From the NCBI RefSeq assembly GCF_006970445.1, contig NZ_CP033877.1, positions 3,542,750 to 3,606,749 on the forward strand: a stretch of 64,000 nt of DNA, written 5' to 3'. Positions 42,479 to 52,906 of the stretch are shown here, piece after piece. This DNA comes from Stenotrophomonas maltophilia. GTDB lineage: Bacteria > Pseudomonadota > Gammaproteobacteria > Xanthomonadales > Xanthomonadaceae. The first letter of the stretch is position 1. Every line of letters starts with the position of its first letter. The position numbers and the translations under genes are program-made. Under the pieces are notes generated by a model, which did no database searches, was not told the origin of the DNA, and saw only the letters and a program-made list of their open reading frames with translations.

Positions 42479-43855
42479 CTATTCCGAAGGCGCAGGCTTC
42501 TGCCGAAGCAGGCTGAGCGCCAGGCCACCCACCACCAGCACACCCAGACCCAGCAGCGCCCACAACAGCCACGCCTTCCAATCGTGCTGCGGCTTCAGCG
42601 CCGCGTCTCCCGCCAGCGGTTCCGGGCTGCCTTCCAGTCGTGCCAGTGTCGGCTGCCACGACGGATCGTTGCGCTGCCGCAGTTCCTCGATCAGCACCCC
42701 GATCGGCGCGTCCGTGCGGCGCGCGGTCGAACTGCCCACCGCCAGTGCGTAGGGCGCCGCACCCTGGCTCAGGAACACCAGCACTTCCGGTTGGTAGCCC
42801 AGGCGCAGCGTCGGCGCGGTGGCGGATTCCGCCGGATTCGCCACCAGCTTCCAGTAGCGGTCGCGATGCACGCCGCCCAGCGGCTGTGCCGCCGATTGCT
42901 GGCGCTGGCCCTGCGTGCCCTGCTGCACCTGGTAGGCGATCCACGGCGCACTGCGACGCTGCCACTCCGCACTCTCGTCATCGCGACTGAACAACGTCCA
43001 TTGCACCAGGCTGTTGTCGGTGCTGGCCACGTCGGCACGCGCCACCGGGAACCGGCCATCCATCTCGAAGGTGTACTCGCCCTTGCCCTTCGACGTCGGC
43101 TCCAGCGACAGCCATTCCCACGGCAGCGTGGCCGGCGCTGGCGGCAGTTCCGCCAGTACGCCGCGCAGGGTCGGCAGGCGCGAATCGCCCTGCGCCAGGA
43201 TGCGCAGGTAGCGTGCGGTGCCGTCCACCTGCAGGCGGCGCTGCAGCAGGCGCTTGCCGGCGCGCTGCAGATCCACCAGCGGCACGTCACGGCCAATCGA
43301 GCGCCAGTGCTGCAGGTCGTCACTGGCATCCAGCTGCACCTGCGCCTGCAGCGGCTGGCCGCTGTCGGTCCAGTCCAGCACCAGTGCCGCCAGCGGCTGC
43401 TGGTCAAGCATGCTGGCGTCGATCAGCCAGCCGCCCTGCCCGTTCGCCGCCGCCCCGCCACTCACCCGTGCTTCGACCCGGCGCACGCGTCCATCGGTAT
43501 CGCGCTCGGTCAGCAGCTGCAGATCGTTGCGCTGTGCATCGGCCAGCGGCGGCAGCACGAACCACGGCAGTTCACGCTGCACGGGCGGCTGCGCCAGCGG
43601 CTGGTCCGGCGCCAGCAGCGCCGACGGCAACAACTGGCTGGCCGCGTTGAACACCTGCAGATCGCTGAGGTCAGCGCTCACGGCACGGCGGTAGATCGCC
43701 GGCTCCAGCACGATCCGGTAGGCGCCGGACTGCGCACTGGACAATGTCAGCGGCCACTGCTCGGCATACTGCGTGCGGTAATCGGCTGCCTGCGCCACGA
43801 CGGCGGCCAGCATGCCGAACATCGCCGGCAGCAGCGCCCTGCTCCACTTCCTCAT
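42479..43855 (-). CDS. DUF3999 family exported membrane protein
   Basis: A 458-aa protein. A signal peptide (to about residue 23) precedes a long periplasmic region of beta-rich character, including two stretches that look like galactose-binding or discoidin-type sandwiches (DWTDSGQPLQAQVQLDASDD). A single membrane helix (about 430-450) and a short basic tail end it. DUF3999 genes are almost always next to DUF2339 genes, as here: the ATG at 43855 overlaps the stop of that gene by 4 nt. The pair probably acts together in the envelope; the function is unknown. Confidence 0.85.
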   Translation of the reverse strand: MRKWSRALLPAMFGMLAAVVAQAADYRTQYAEQWPLTLSSAQSGAYRIVLEPAIYRRAVSADLSDLQVFNAASQLLPSALLAPDQPLAQPPVQRELPWFVLPPLADAQRNDLQLLTERDTDGRVRRVEARVSGGAAANGQGGWLIDASMLDQQPLAALVLDWTDSGQPLQAQVQLDASDDLQHWRSIGRDVPLVDLQRAGKRLLQRRLQVDGTARYLRILAQGDSRLPTLRGVLAELPPAPATLPWEWLSLEPTSKGKGEYTFEMDGRFPVARADVASTDNSLVQWTLFSRDDESAEWQRRSAPWIAYQVQQGTQGQRQQSAAQPLGGVHRDRYWKLVANPAESATAPTLRLGYQPEVLVFLSQGAAPYALAVGSSTARRTDAPIGVLIEELRQRNDPSWQPTLARLEGSPEPLAGDAALKPQHDWKAWLLWALLGLGVLVVGGLALSLLRQKPAPSE

Positions 43856-46530
43856 TGCTTTTCCTCCACGCTCGACGCCGCGCTCGGCGGTGCCGGTGCC
43901 AGATAACCCACGACCGTGCACAGCAGGCCGTAGGCGATGAACGATGCGATGCCCAGCAGGTTGCCCAGATGCTGGCGATCGACAACAACCAGCTTGGCCA
44001 GCACCACGCCCATCAGCACGGCACCGACCATCCACAACACACGCTGGCCACGACGCGAACCCCACACCCAGGCAATCACGCCCAGCACGCTCCACAGCAC
44101 GGTCAGGCTGGTCTGCGCCAGGCTGAAGCGCATCATCGACGCGTTCCACGCCAGCCCACCCCACTGGTGCACGCCATGCAGCACCAGGCTGGTCAGCGCG
44201 ACGAAGGCCGCCAGTGCCAGCAACGGCATGCGGATGTTCAGCAATGCCCGCGGTGCCTGCGGTCCCTCACTGCTGTACAGCCAGCGCGCCAGCAGAAGCA
44301 GGCTCAACCACTGGCCGATCTCGGCCGGATTCAGCACCGGGAGCCACAACAGCGGCGCGGCGTCGCCCGGCAGCAGCTGGCCGAACAGCCAACCGATCGA
44401 CAGCAGGCCGAACAGCACGCATTGCAGCGGCACGCGCACGCTGTCGAAGGCCTGCCCCAGCGGCCAGCGCAGCGCGTTCCAGCGCCACAGCGACAGCGCC
44501 GCCATCAGCAGCCACGGCAAGGTCACCAGCAGGGTGGTCCAGCCCTGCGCCAGATCGGCTTCGCCACCGCCCCACAGGGCCAGCAGCGAAAGCAGCGACG
44601 GCCACAGCAGCCACCACAGGAACTGCGCGATGCGGGCCACGGTGTCACCGCCCTGGCGCAAGCACAGCAGGGTACGCACGCCCAGCACCGCGAACACCGC
44701 CCAGGCCAGCGCGCCGTAACCGGCAAACGGCTGGTGGTGCGCATCGCTCTGCATCAGCGCCAGCGGGAAGCCCAGCGCGAGCATGGCCAGTGCGGTCACG
44801 CCCAGCGCACGCGCCGGCTGGCGGCGCTGCACTTCGGCGGCCAGCCAGGCAGTGACCGCAGCCAGCACCAGCAACGCGTCCACTTCGGTGCGATAGGGGA
44901 AGAAGCGGGTGATCTCATGGACCAGGCCGCCCAGCCACCACAGCAGGCCCCACAGGTAGTACACCAGTGCGACCTCATGACGCGGCCTGCGCTGGTAGCT
45001 CCACGCCGACGCGAAGCCGGCCAGGGCCAGCAACAGCGCGCCAATGGCGGTCGGGTTGATCAGGAAGCGCAGGTCTTCGTGCCAGTGGTCACCGCCGGCA
45101 ACGAAGGCGAACGCGGCGCCGATCTGCAGCAACGCGCCGGACACCTGCGGCAGCCAGCGCTTCTGGCGCAGCCCCAACCAGGCCAGGCCTGCACCTTCCA
45201 GTGCAAACACGGCACCGGTGGCACGCGCCGACAATGCCAGCGGCACCGCCAGCGTGGCGAAGCCCACCGCAAGCACGGCATGCGACTGCGCCAGCATGGT
45301 GTACGACGCGCGTGCGATCAGCGCCCGTGCCAGTACCGCGTAGATCGCGGCCAGGCCCAGCGCGCACAGTGCCAGCGTCATCGGTTGTTCGTGCAGCATG
45401 CCCGCCTGCAGCGAGAACGCGACCAGCGGCGTGCCGAACACCAGGCTGCCATCGATCAGGTCGCGTCGGCCGGCCGGCTGGCGGCGCGCGTACAGCAGCG
45501 GAATCAACAGGTAGAACACGAAGAACAGCACCAGGAACGGCTCGGTGCTGCTGAACTTGTCCGGTGCGTACTGCAGTACGCCCCAGAAGGTGCCGATGCC
45601 GAAGGTGAAGGCGAAGCCCAGCAGGTTCAGCGCGCGCCATGGGCGGAACCAGGCAATGGCGAAGATGCCCGCATTGAGCACGGCGTAATAGCTGAACAGC
45701 CCCACGTGGTTGCCACTGCCGGTGGACAGCCACAGCGGTGCCATGAAGCCGGCCAGGATGCCCAGCACGGCCAGCGTGCGCGAGTTCTGCACCACCGCCA
45801 GCACACACAGCCCGGCCACCAGTGCAATGGAGCTGACGAAGGCAAAGCCCGGGGGAATCAGGTCAAAGCGCTTGAACGCCGCGAAGATGGTCAGCAGCAG
45901 CACGCCGACGGCACCGCCCTGCAACGCCAGCGCAAACAGGCGCCGGCGCTCGCGCTGGTGCCAGCCGAACGCCAGCAGGCCCAGCGCACCCACGGTGATG
46001 CCGGCCAGGCGCAGTTCGATCGGCAACACCAGCCAGCCCTGGTCGCTGACGTACTTCAACAGTGCCGCGACACCGGCCAGCAGCACCAGCATGCCGATCT
46101 TGACCGGCACGTTGCCTTCGGTGAACCAGCGCTTGACCGCACCGATGCCACGCTCGATGACGTTGGGCAGTGCCGGTTCGGAAGGCAGCGGCGGCTGCAC
46201 CGGCACCGGTGGTACCGGCGGTGGCGCGGCAGGACGGGGAACCGGCGCCTCGGTCGGCGCTGCGTCGCGCACCGGTGGCTGCGGGGGTTGCGGCGCAGCA
46301 GCGGCGACCGGCCGCAGGAACGGTGGATCGGCGCCGGCCGCAGGCGTGGCCACAGGCCGTTCAGGCGCGGGCGCGGTAGCGGCCGGCCTGGCGGTGGCAG
46401 GCGCGGCGGCCATGGCGCTTTCCAGCGCAGCGACGCGGCGGCGCAGGCCGGCGATCATCACCAGCGCCACCACCAGCAGCAGCGGGATGGCCAACAGGAC
46501 CAGTACGACCAGGGCGATCAGTGCTTCCAT
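43852..46530 (-). CDS. DUF2339 polytopic membrane protein
   Basis: An 892-aa integral membrane protein with more than 20 predicted helices. It starts with a single helix, then an Ala/Pro-rich linker of about 90 residues, then the polytopic core opened by GIGAVKRWFTEGNVPVKIGMLVLL, the family signature. Xanthomonas and Pseudomonas versions have the same size and the same DUF3999 partner. No transport or enzymatic motif is recognisable. The ATG at 46530 has GGAAG upstream. It and its partner form a two-gene operon after gap. Function unknown. Confidence 0.87.
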   Translation of the reverse strand: MEALIALVVLVLLAIPLLLVVALVMIAGLRRRVAALESAMAAAPATARPAATAPAPERPVATPAAGADPPFLRPVAAAAPQPPQPPVRDAAPTEAPVPRPAAPPPVPPVPVQPPLPSEPALPNVIERGIGAVKRWFTEGNVPVKIGMLVLLAGVAALLKYVSDQGWLVLPIELRLAGITVGALGLLAFGWHQRERRRLFALALQGGAVGVLLLTIFAAFKRFDLIPPGFAFVSSIALVAGLCVLAVVQNSRTLAVLGILAGFMAPLWLSTGSGNHVGLFSYYAVLNAGIFAIAWFRPWRALNLLGFAFTFGIGTFWGVLQYAPDKFSSTEPFLVLFFVFYLLIPLLYARRQPAGRRDLIDGSLVFGTPLVAFSLQAGMLHEQPMTLALCALGLAAIYAVLARALIARASYTMLAQSHAVLAVGFATLAVPLALSARATGAVFALEGAGLAWLGLRQKRWLPQVSGALLQIGAAFAFVAGGDHWHEDLRFLINPTAIGALLLALAGFASAWSYQRRPRHEVALVYYLWGLLWWLGGLVHEITRFFPYRTEVDALLVLAAVTAWLAAEVQRRQPARALGVTALAMLALGFPLALMQSDAHHQPFAGYGALAWAVFAVLGVRTLLCLRQGGDTVARIAQFLWWLLWPSLLSLLALWGGGEADLAQGWTTLLVTLPWLLMAALSLWRWNALRWPLGQAFDSVRVPLQCVLFGLLSIGWLFGQLLPGDAAPLLWLPVLNPAEIGQWLSLLLLARWLYSSEGPQAPRALLNIRMPLLALAAFVALTSLVLHGVHQWGGLAWNASMMRFSLAQTSLTVLWSVLGVIAWVWGSRRGQRVLWMVGAVLMGVVLAKLVVVDRQHLGNLLGIASFIAYGLLCTVVGYLAPAPPSAASSVEEKQ

Positions 46531-46599
46531 TGCGTGCTTCCATTGCGTTCCCGCGCCCCAGCGGCAGCGGTCGACCGCCCCATGCTACGACAGGGCGGC

Positions 46600-46633
46600 C
46601 TCCATAAACGACGAACCCCGGCCAGGCCGGGGT
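46600..46633 (-). terminator. Intrinsic terminator after gap
   Basis: ACCCCGGCC-A-GGCCGGGGT; on the minus strand the stem is followed by TCGTCGTTTATGG. It lies 23 nt past the gap stop codon and separates it from DUF2339. Confidence 0.6.
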
Positions 46634-46655
46634 CCGTCTGCGATCTGCGCCGGCC

Positions 46656-47793
<1,138 letters not shown>

Positions 47794-47853
47794 AGCGTTA
47801 GCGCGGCGTGAGGCCGACACTGGCCCCATCCACCCAGCAACGAGAACACCCCC

Positions 47854-48483
47854 ATGCGCAAGAGCTCCCCCCTGATCGTGGCCAGCCTGGCCGCCGCCCT
47901 GTCGCTCGCCGCCGCCCCGGCCATGGCCCAGTCCAAGGGCGACTGGACCGTCTCGGCCGGCGTCCACCAGGTGGCGCCGAAGTCGAACAACGGCTGGCTG
48001 GCCGGCGGCACCCTGAAGGTCGACGTCGACAATGACGTCAAGCCGACCATCACCGGTGAGTACTTCATCGCCGACAACCTGGGCATCGAAGTGCTGGCCG
48101 CGCTGCCGTTCAAGCACGACATCAACATCAACGGCCTGGGCCGCGTGGGCAGCACCAAGCAGCTGCCGCCGGTGGTGACCCTGCAGTACCACTTCAACAG
48201 CAAGGGCAAGGTGTCGCCGTTTGTGGGCGTGGGTGTGAACTACACGACCTTCTTCAGCGAAGACACCACCGGTGCGCTGGCTGGCAGCAAGCTGAAGCTG
48301 CAGGATTCGTGGGGCCTGGCCGCACACGCCGGCGTGGACTTCGCGATCGGCGAGAAGGGTGCCCTGCGCGTGGACATGCGCTGGATCGACATCGACAGCA
48401 AGGTGAAGTTGAACGGCGAGAAGATCGGCACGGTCAACATCGATCCGCTGGTCTACGGCGCGTCCTACGTCTTCAAGTTCTAA
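47854..48483 (+). CDS. ompW: Outer-membrane protein OmpW
   Basis: A 209-aa eight-stranded barrel. The signal peptide ends AMAQ; the mature part shows GDWTVSAGVHQVAPKSNNGWL, PTITGEYFIADNLGIEVLAALPF, VVTLQYHFNSKGKVSPFVGVGVNYTTFF and the terminal VYGASYVFKF with C-terminal Phe. OmpW proteins form narrow channels for small hydrophobic molecules and are induced in anaerobic or stress conditions. The FNR box upstream fits. A strong terminator follows, so the gene is monocistronic. Confidence 0.94.
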   Translation: MRKSSPLIVASLAAALSLAAAPAMAQSKGDWTVSAGVHQVAPKSNNGWLAGGTLKVDVDNDVKPTITGEYFIADNLGIEVLAALPFKHDININGLGRVGSTKQLPPVVTLQYHFNSKGKVSPFVGVGVNYTTFFSEDTTGALAGSKLKLQDSWGLAAHAGVDFAIGEKGALRVDMRWIDIDSKVKLNGEKIGTVNIDPLVYGASYVFKF

Positions 48484-48550
48484 GCGGTGTGTTGAGCGCG
48501 GGGGCTTCGCCCCCGCTCCCCCGTTACACGCAAAACCCTCGCAGCATGTT

Positions 48551-48580
48551 GCCCCGGTGATTGCCGGGGCTTTTTTTTGT
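48551..48580 (+). terminator. Intrinsic terminator after ompW
   Basis: GCCCCGG-TGATTG-CCGGGGC is followed by eight T. About 50 nt upstream another GC hairpin (GCGGGGGC-TTC-GCCCCCGC, near 48497-48516) comes first. Confidence 0.92.
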
Positions 48581-48609
48581 TTGTGCGAAAAGCACCGGCT
48601 TCTGGAACT

Positions 48610-48715
48610 GGGCGGAGAGGGTGAGGTGATCGGGACACGCCGTAAATACGTCCCTGTAGGCTCGATCGCCGCATCCATGCGGCGAACGGTCCCGATCACC
48701 TCACCCTCTCCACCC
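48610..48715. repeat. Three-way-junction element E6
   Basis: The arms GGGCGGAGAGGGTGAGG... (48610-48636) and ...CCTCACCCTCTCCACCC (48689-48715) pair at 26 of 27 positions; the one exception is a G.U pair in an RNA read from the minus strand. Core: GCCGTAAA, TAC-GTCCCT-GTA, GGCTCGATC, GCCGCATCCATGCGGC. It pairs head-to-head with E7, 170 bp away. Between them is a triplet-like and GGTAAGAGCAGAAGC-rich stretch with no gene. Confidence 0.88.
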
Positions 48716-48885
48716 CTCCGATCTGCGCGCGCGTGCCAGCTCAAGCAAAGGTAAGAGCAGAAGCAGAACCTGTGCATCCGAGGCGTAGTGGTTGCCTGCA
48801 ATTGCAGGAGGCAGGTTTTGATCCTGCATTTGATTTTGATGTTGCCTTTGACCTTTGCATCCGCCTCTGCGGCACTGTCTGGAGG

Positions 48886-48991
48886 GGAGCGCAGCGGGAG
48901 GGGCGGTGGGACCGTTGGCGCCATGGATGGCGCCATCGAGCCCCCATGGATGGGTTTACGGCGTGTCCCGCTGCCCCTCCCGCTGTGCTCC
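48886..48991. repeat. Three-way-junction element E7
   Basis: The arms GGAGCGCAGCGGGAGGGG... (48886-48912) and ...CCCCTCCCGCTGTGCTCC (48965-48991) pair at 24 of 27 positions. The three exceptions are all G.U wobbles in a plus-strand RNA. The inner core is the same as E3: GGCGCCATGGATGGCGCC, ATCGAGCC, CCC-ATGGAT-GGG, TTTACGGC, although the arms differ. It ends 57 bp before the nuclease gene. Confidence 0.88.
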
Positions 48992-49048
48992 CACTTCGGA
49001 ACAGGAACGCGCCGCTCTTCAATCCACCTACCCCGCTAGAATGTGCGC

Positions 49049-49867
49049 ATGAAAGCCCTGCACTCCCTCTTCCTCGCCGCCGCCCTGGCGCCGGCCCTGC
49101 TGTCCGTCTCCGCCCCCGCCCATGCCTGGGGCGCGCAAGGCCACCGCCTGGTTGCCGAAGTCGCCGACGCCCGCCTCAATCCCACCGCCCGCGCCGAGGT
49201 GGACCGCCTGCTGGCCACCGAACCGGACGCCACGCTGGCCAGCATCGCGCCGTGGGCGGACCAGCTGCGCGCCAAGGACCCGGGCCTGGGCCGTCGTTCG
49301 GCCGGCTGGCACTACGTCAACATCGCCGAGGACAACTGCCATTACGAAGCACCGAAGCACTGCAGGAATGGCAACTGCATCGTCGAGGCCCTGAAGGCCC
49401 AGAGTGCCATCCTCGGCGACCGCAGCCTGACCGACGGCGAGCGCCTGCAGGCACTGAAGTTCGTCGTGCATCTGGTCGGCGACATCCACCAGCCGATGCA
49501 CGCCGGTTACGCCCACGACAAGGGCGGCAACGATTTCCAGCTGCAGTTCGGCAACCGTGGTACCAACCTGCATTCACTGTGGGACAGCGGCATGCTCAAC
49601 ACCCGTAAGCTGGACGATGCCGGCTACCTGCCGGTGCTGCAGAGCCAGCGCGCGCCGAAGCTGGCGCGCCAGTCCAACCCGCAGCGCGACCCGCAGACGT
49701 GGGCCGAAGCCAGCTGCCGCATCTCCATGCAAGCTGGCGTTTATCCGGCGTCGCATAAAATCGGTGACGAATACACCGAGCGCTACCGGCCGCTGGCCGA
49801 AGCGCAGCTGCGACTGGCCGGTGAAAACCTGGCGCAGTTGCTGAACCGCGTGCTCGGCACGCGCTGA
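49049..49867 (+). CDS. Exported S1/P1-type nuclease
   Basis: A 272-aa exported zinc nuclease that degrades single-stranded nucleic acids. After the signal peptide (cleavage at AHA-W), the mature N-terminal Trp of WGAQGHRLVAEVA supplies metal ligands, as in P1 nuclease. Other ligands lie in SIAPWADQLR, HYVNI, HLVGDIHQPMHAG and DKGGNDFQ. An in-frame GTG at 49043 precedes the ATG. TAGAAT ends 6 nt before the ATG and no Shine-Dalgarno sequence is seen, so a leaderless start is possible. The next gene follows after 11 nt and is probably cotranscribed. Confidence 0.9.
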   Translation: MKALHSLFLAAALAPALLSVSAPAHAWGAQGHRLVAEVADARLNPTARAEVDRLLATEPDATLASIAPWADQLRAKDPGLGRRSAGWHYVNIAEDNCHYEAPKHCRNGNCIVEALKAQSAILGDRSLTDGERLQALKFVVHLVGDIHQPMHAGYAHDKGGNDFQLQFGNRGTNLHSLWDSGMLNTRKLDDAGYLPVLQSQRAPKLARQSNPQRDPQTWAEASCRISMQAGVYPASHKIGDEYTERYRPLAEAQLRLAGENLAQLLNRVLGTR

Positions 49868-49878
49868 GGAGAGTTCCG

Positions 49879-50679
49879 ATGCCGGTCCAGGTGCAGTCGT
49901 TCTTCCACCGTGACAGCAATACCTTCAGCTACCTGGTCAGCGACCCGGCCAGCGGCGAGGCGGCGCTGATCGACCCGGTCCTGGACTACGACCCGGACAC
50001 CGACGCCAGCAGCGAATCACCGCTGCGCGCGGCATTGCAGGCCATCGAGCAACAAGGCCTGCAGCTGCGCTGGCTGCTGGAGACGCATGCCCACGCCGAC
50101 CATGTGTCGGCCGGGCGCCGGCTCAAGCAGCGCTTTCCGCAGGCCACGCTGGCCATCGGTGAAGGCATCCGCGCGGTACAGGCGACCTTCGCACCGCGCT
50201 ATGGCCTGCAGCTTCCAGGTGCGGATGAGATCTTCGACCACCTGTTCAGCGATGGGGAAACCTTTGCCGTTGGCGGACTGCATGGCCAGGTGATCGCCGT
50301 GCCCGGCCACACCAGCGACAGCATCGCCTACCTGATCGGCGATGCGCTGTTCACCGGCGACTCGCTGTTCATGCCCGACGGCGGCACTGCCCGCTGCGAC
50401 TTCCCGGGCGGTGATGCCGCACAGCTATACCGCTCGATCCAGCGCCTGCTGGCCCTGCCCGATGCCACCCGCGTGTTCGTCTGCCACGACTACGGCCCGG
50501 GCGGCCGCGACTTCGCCAACGAAACCACCATCGGCGAGCAGCGCGCGCACAACATCCACGTGCACGACGGCGTGGCCGAGGCGGAGTTCGTCAGCGTGCG
50601 CCAGGCCCGCGATGCTACGTTGGAAGAACCGAAGCTGATGCAACCGGCGGTGAAGGCCAACATCCAGGGCGGGGCCTGA
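49879..50679 (+). CDS. MBL-fold hydrolase, ETHE1/persulfide dioxygenase-like
   Basis: A 266-aa metallo-beta-lactamase-fold protein. The metal-binding motif THAHADH is at 69-75, with further ligands in AVPGHTSDS, FTGDSLF and VCHDYGPGG. FDHLFSDGETFAVGGL and the C-terminal layout match the ETHE1/Blh branch, which oxidises glutathione persulfide or related sulfur compounds using one iron. A glyoxalase II function is less likely. GAGGAG lies just upstream of the ATG. It probably shares a transcript with the nuclease; no sulfur genes are next to it. Confidence 0.85.
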   Translation: MPVQVQSFFHRDSNTFSYLVSDPASGEAALIDPVLDYDPDTDASSESPLRAALQAIEQQGLQLRWLLETHAHADHVSAGRRLKQRFPQATLAIGEGIRAVQATFAPRYGLQLPGADEIFDHLFSDGETFAVGGLHGQVIAVPGHTSDSIAYLIGDALFTGDSLFMPDGGTARCDFPGGDAAQLYRSIQRLLALPDATRVFVCHDYGPGGRDFANETTIGEQRAHNIHVHDGVAEAEFVSVRQARDATLEEPKLMQPAVKANIQGGA

Positions 50680-50735
50680 CGCAGGCCGCTTTGCTCGCCG
50701 GGCAAGGCCCGGCGCTACCCGGGCATCGCGAGCGA

Positions 50736-51299
50736 TCATTTCCCCTGCGTGCGCACCACATGCTGGCCCTTCACGATCTCGAAGGTGAAGGCGTACTGCA
50801 GGGTGACCGCCACCGGCTCGACGCGCTCGGCGCCGCGGCAGTCGCCGCGATCAGCGGGCACCTTGCCAGCCGCAAAGTGGCAGACCGCTGCGGACGAGTA
50901 CTTCCACATCGCCACCGCCTCCTGCGCAGCCTGCAGCAGGGGCGCATTCTCGCGTGCAGCGCCCGCAGCGCAGTCCTGGCGATCGGTCAGCGGCATGCTG
51001 CGTTCGACGCTGCCCTGCGCATCAACCACCACCTGCAGGCAGATGGTGGTCGGCGCCAGTTCCGCGCGCGGATCACGATCGCCGACCTCCGGATCCGGTG
51101 CCGCGTACAGCTGCGGCATCCGGTAGCCTTCGGTCGCACCCAGCGAATACACCTGCAGTTGCCCACTGCCGCCGCCTGCCTGCGGCTGCAGGCGCTGGTG
51201 GCCGACATTCTCACTGCGGGTATCGACCGTAGTCAGGCGCTCCTGGCTCGCGCATCCTGCAAACAGCGCCACCGTCATGAGCAGCGGCGCACACTTCAC
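50736..51299 (-). CDS. Lipoprotein in the BlaI/M56 operon
   Basis: A 187-aa lipoprotein; LFAGC is the lipobox (Cys at 16). The C-terminal two-thirds (TICLQVVVDAQGSVERSMPLTD, AVAMWKYSSAAVC, VTLQYAFTFEIV) looks like a divergent TonB C-terminal domain, similar to the tail of the M56 protein encoded just upstream. Four Cys after the lipobox could form two disulfides. Its start overlaps the stop of the M56 gene by 4 nt. Not a known family by name; a periplasmic partner of the M56 sensor is inferred from coupling and domain likeness. Confidence 0.75.
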   Translation of the reverse strand: MKCAPLLMTVALFAGCASQERLTTVDTRSENVGHQRLQPQAGGGSGQLQVYSLGATEGYRMPQLYAAPDPEVGDRDPRAELAPTTICLQVVVDAQGSVERSMPLTDRQDCAAGAARENAPLLQAAQEAVAMWKYSSAAVCHFAAGKVPADRGDCRGAERVEPVAVTLQYAFTFEIVKGQHVVRTQGK

Positions 51300-52537
51300 T
51301 TCGCGTCCTCAGCGTCGTCCATGGCGAAGGTGATCGGAATCTTCACCGCCCCTGCAACCGGCTGGCCATGCTTGATCGCCGGCCGATAGGTCCAGCTGCG
51401 CGCCGCAGCAATCGAGACCGCATCAAACACACCCGGATTGGTGGCACTGAGCACCTGGACGTCAGTGGGATGGCCCTTGGCGTCCACTTCCACACGCAGG
51501 TTCACCACGCCTACCTGGCGCTGCTCGACCGCAGACTTCGGGTAGGACGGCGGTGGCATCTTGTCGACCTGGATCGGACGATCCAGTCCAGCCTTGGCCG
51601 CATCTTCTTCCGCAGTCGCGTACGGCTCGACACCGATCCTCGGACTCCCGGCCGTGCCGCCCTGGCTCGCCCACGCCACCGCTCCCATGCCCACGCACAA
51701 CCCGACCACCAGCACCTGCCCGGACACCCACGGCAATGCCTTCCGCTTGGACTGCTTCAACATGGCAATACGCTCCTTCAACACGGGTTGGCTGCGCCAA
51801 TGGCAGACCGCGGGCGCAACCGGATGGACCAGCTGCGCCTTCAGCAGCGTGCTGGCGTAGAGGCCGCGCAGCGCCGGCTGCGGGGCCATGGTGCGGGCGT
51901 CGCAGGCCAGTTCCTGGTCGCGCAGGAAGCGGCACGCGGCCCACGACAGAAGTGGATGGAACCAGAACACCGCGCGCACCAGCAGCAGCGCCCCATTGGC
52001 CCAGTGATCGCCATTGCGCCGGTGGCTGTGCTCGTGCTGCAGGATCAGGCCCTGTTCCTGCGCAGTGAACTGCTGGTCGAAGTCGGGACCGACCACGATC
52101 CGTGGGCGCCACAGGCCAACCAGCGCGGGCAGGCCAGGATCGCCGCTGGCCTGCCAGCTGCCATCGGTGCGCGGCTTCAGTGGGCCCATGCATCGTTCGA
52201 AACGACGCTGTGCGCGCAGGTCGCGCAGCAGGCAGAGGCCCATGCCCAGCGCCCAGGCCAGCAGCAACAGTCCAGCCCCAGGCACCGACCCACCCGCTCC
52301 ACCGTCGGTGGCCCCCGGCATCACTTTCAGCGGCAGCGTGGGTACCTGCTGCAACAACGCAACCTGTGGCAACGGCAGCATCAGTGCCACCAGCAGCATC
52401 GGCAGCAGCCACCAGCTGCGGTAGGCCAACCCAGCGCCCCCCATCCGCACCAGCAATGGCCGCAGCATCGCCAGCAGGACCACCCCCACTGCCAGCCACA
52501 GGCTGGCCTGCCACAGTCCGTCGAGCAGCTCAGTCAT
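51296..52537 (-). CDS. BlaR1-like M56 membrane metallopeptidase with TonB-type tail
   Basis: A 413-aa membrane protein. Helices near 10-28, 40-58 and 88-105 precede the M56 zinc site HEHSH (168-172), with the third ligand in the RDQELACDA motif. Another helix lies near 250-270. Instead of the penicillin-sensing domain of BlaR1, the C-terminus (about 320-405) is a TonB C-terminal fold (PPPSYPKSAVEQRQVGVVNLRVEVDAKGHP). It overlaps the blaI-like gene by 8 nt. By analogy, signal sensing leads to cleavage of that repressor; the signal is unknown and not necessarily a beta-lactam. Confidence 0.88.
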   Translation of the reverse strand: MTELLDGLWQASLWLAVGVVLLAMLRPLLVRMGGAGLAYRSWWLLPMLLVALMLPLPQVALLQQVPTLPLKVMPGATDGGAGGSVPGAGLLLLAWALGMGLCLLRDLRAQRRFERCMGPLKPRTDGSWQASGDPGLPALVGLWRPRIVVGPDFDQQFTAQEQGLILQHEHSHRRNGDHWANGALLLVRAVFWFHPLLSWAACRFLRDQELACDARTMAPQPALRGLYASTLLKAQLVHPVAPAVCHWRSQPVLKERIAMLKQSKRKALPWVSGQVLVVGLCVGMGAVAWASQGGTAGSPRIGVEPYATAEEDAAKAGLDRPIQVDKMPPPSYPKSAVEQRQVGVVNLRVEVDAKGHPTDVQVLSATNPGVFDAVSIAAARSWTYRPAIKHGQPVAGAVKIPITFAMDDAEDAK

Positions 52538-52895
52538 GGTCCAGCTCCTGGATAAGCTTCTTCAGTTCGGCGATGTCCTGCGCGCTCAATTGGCCGCGCT
52601 CGCTGAAGTGCGCCACCAACGGCGCCACGCGTCCTTCGAACACACGGCCAATGAAGTCCTGGCTCTGCGCCTCCACCCACGCCTGGCGCTGCAGCAGCGG
52701 CCGGTACAGGTAGCGTCGGCCATCGCGCTCGGCGGCGATCGCGCCCTTGGTCAGCAGGCGGTTGAGCAGGGTCTTGATGGTCGGCTCGGCCCAGTCACGA
52801 TGGGCCAGCGCGGCCACTACCTCGTCGGCGCTACGCGGTGCCTGCTGCCACAGCACCTCCATCACAACGGCTTCGGCTTCGCTGATCGGGGTCAT
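52530..52895 (-). CDS. BlaI/MecI-family transcriptional repressor
   Basis: A 121-aa winged-helix repressor. The N-terminal domain has the family layout: EAEAVVMEVLWQQAPRSADEVV, then WAEPTIKTLLNRLLTKGAI, then DGRRYLYRPLL. A helical C-terminal dimerisation part follows and holds the region cut by BlaR1-like proteases in relatives. It is the first gene of a three-gene unit with the M56 sensor and the lipoprotein. A cluster of GATTAC half-sites immediately upstream is its likely operator. No beta-lactamase gene is in the window. Confidence 0.9.
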   Translation of the reverse strand: MTPISEAEAVVMEVLWQQAPRSADEVVAALAHRDWAEPTIKTLLNRLLTKGAIAAERDGRRYLYRPLLQRQAWVEAQSQDFIGRVFEGRVAPLVAHFSERGQLSAQDIAELKKLIQELDHD

Positions 52896-52906
52896 GGTTT
52901 ACATCC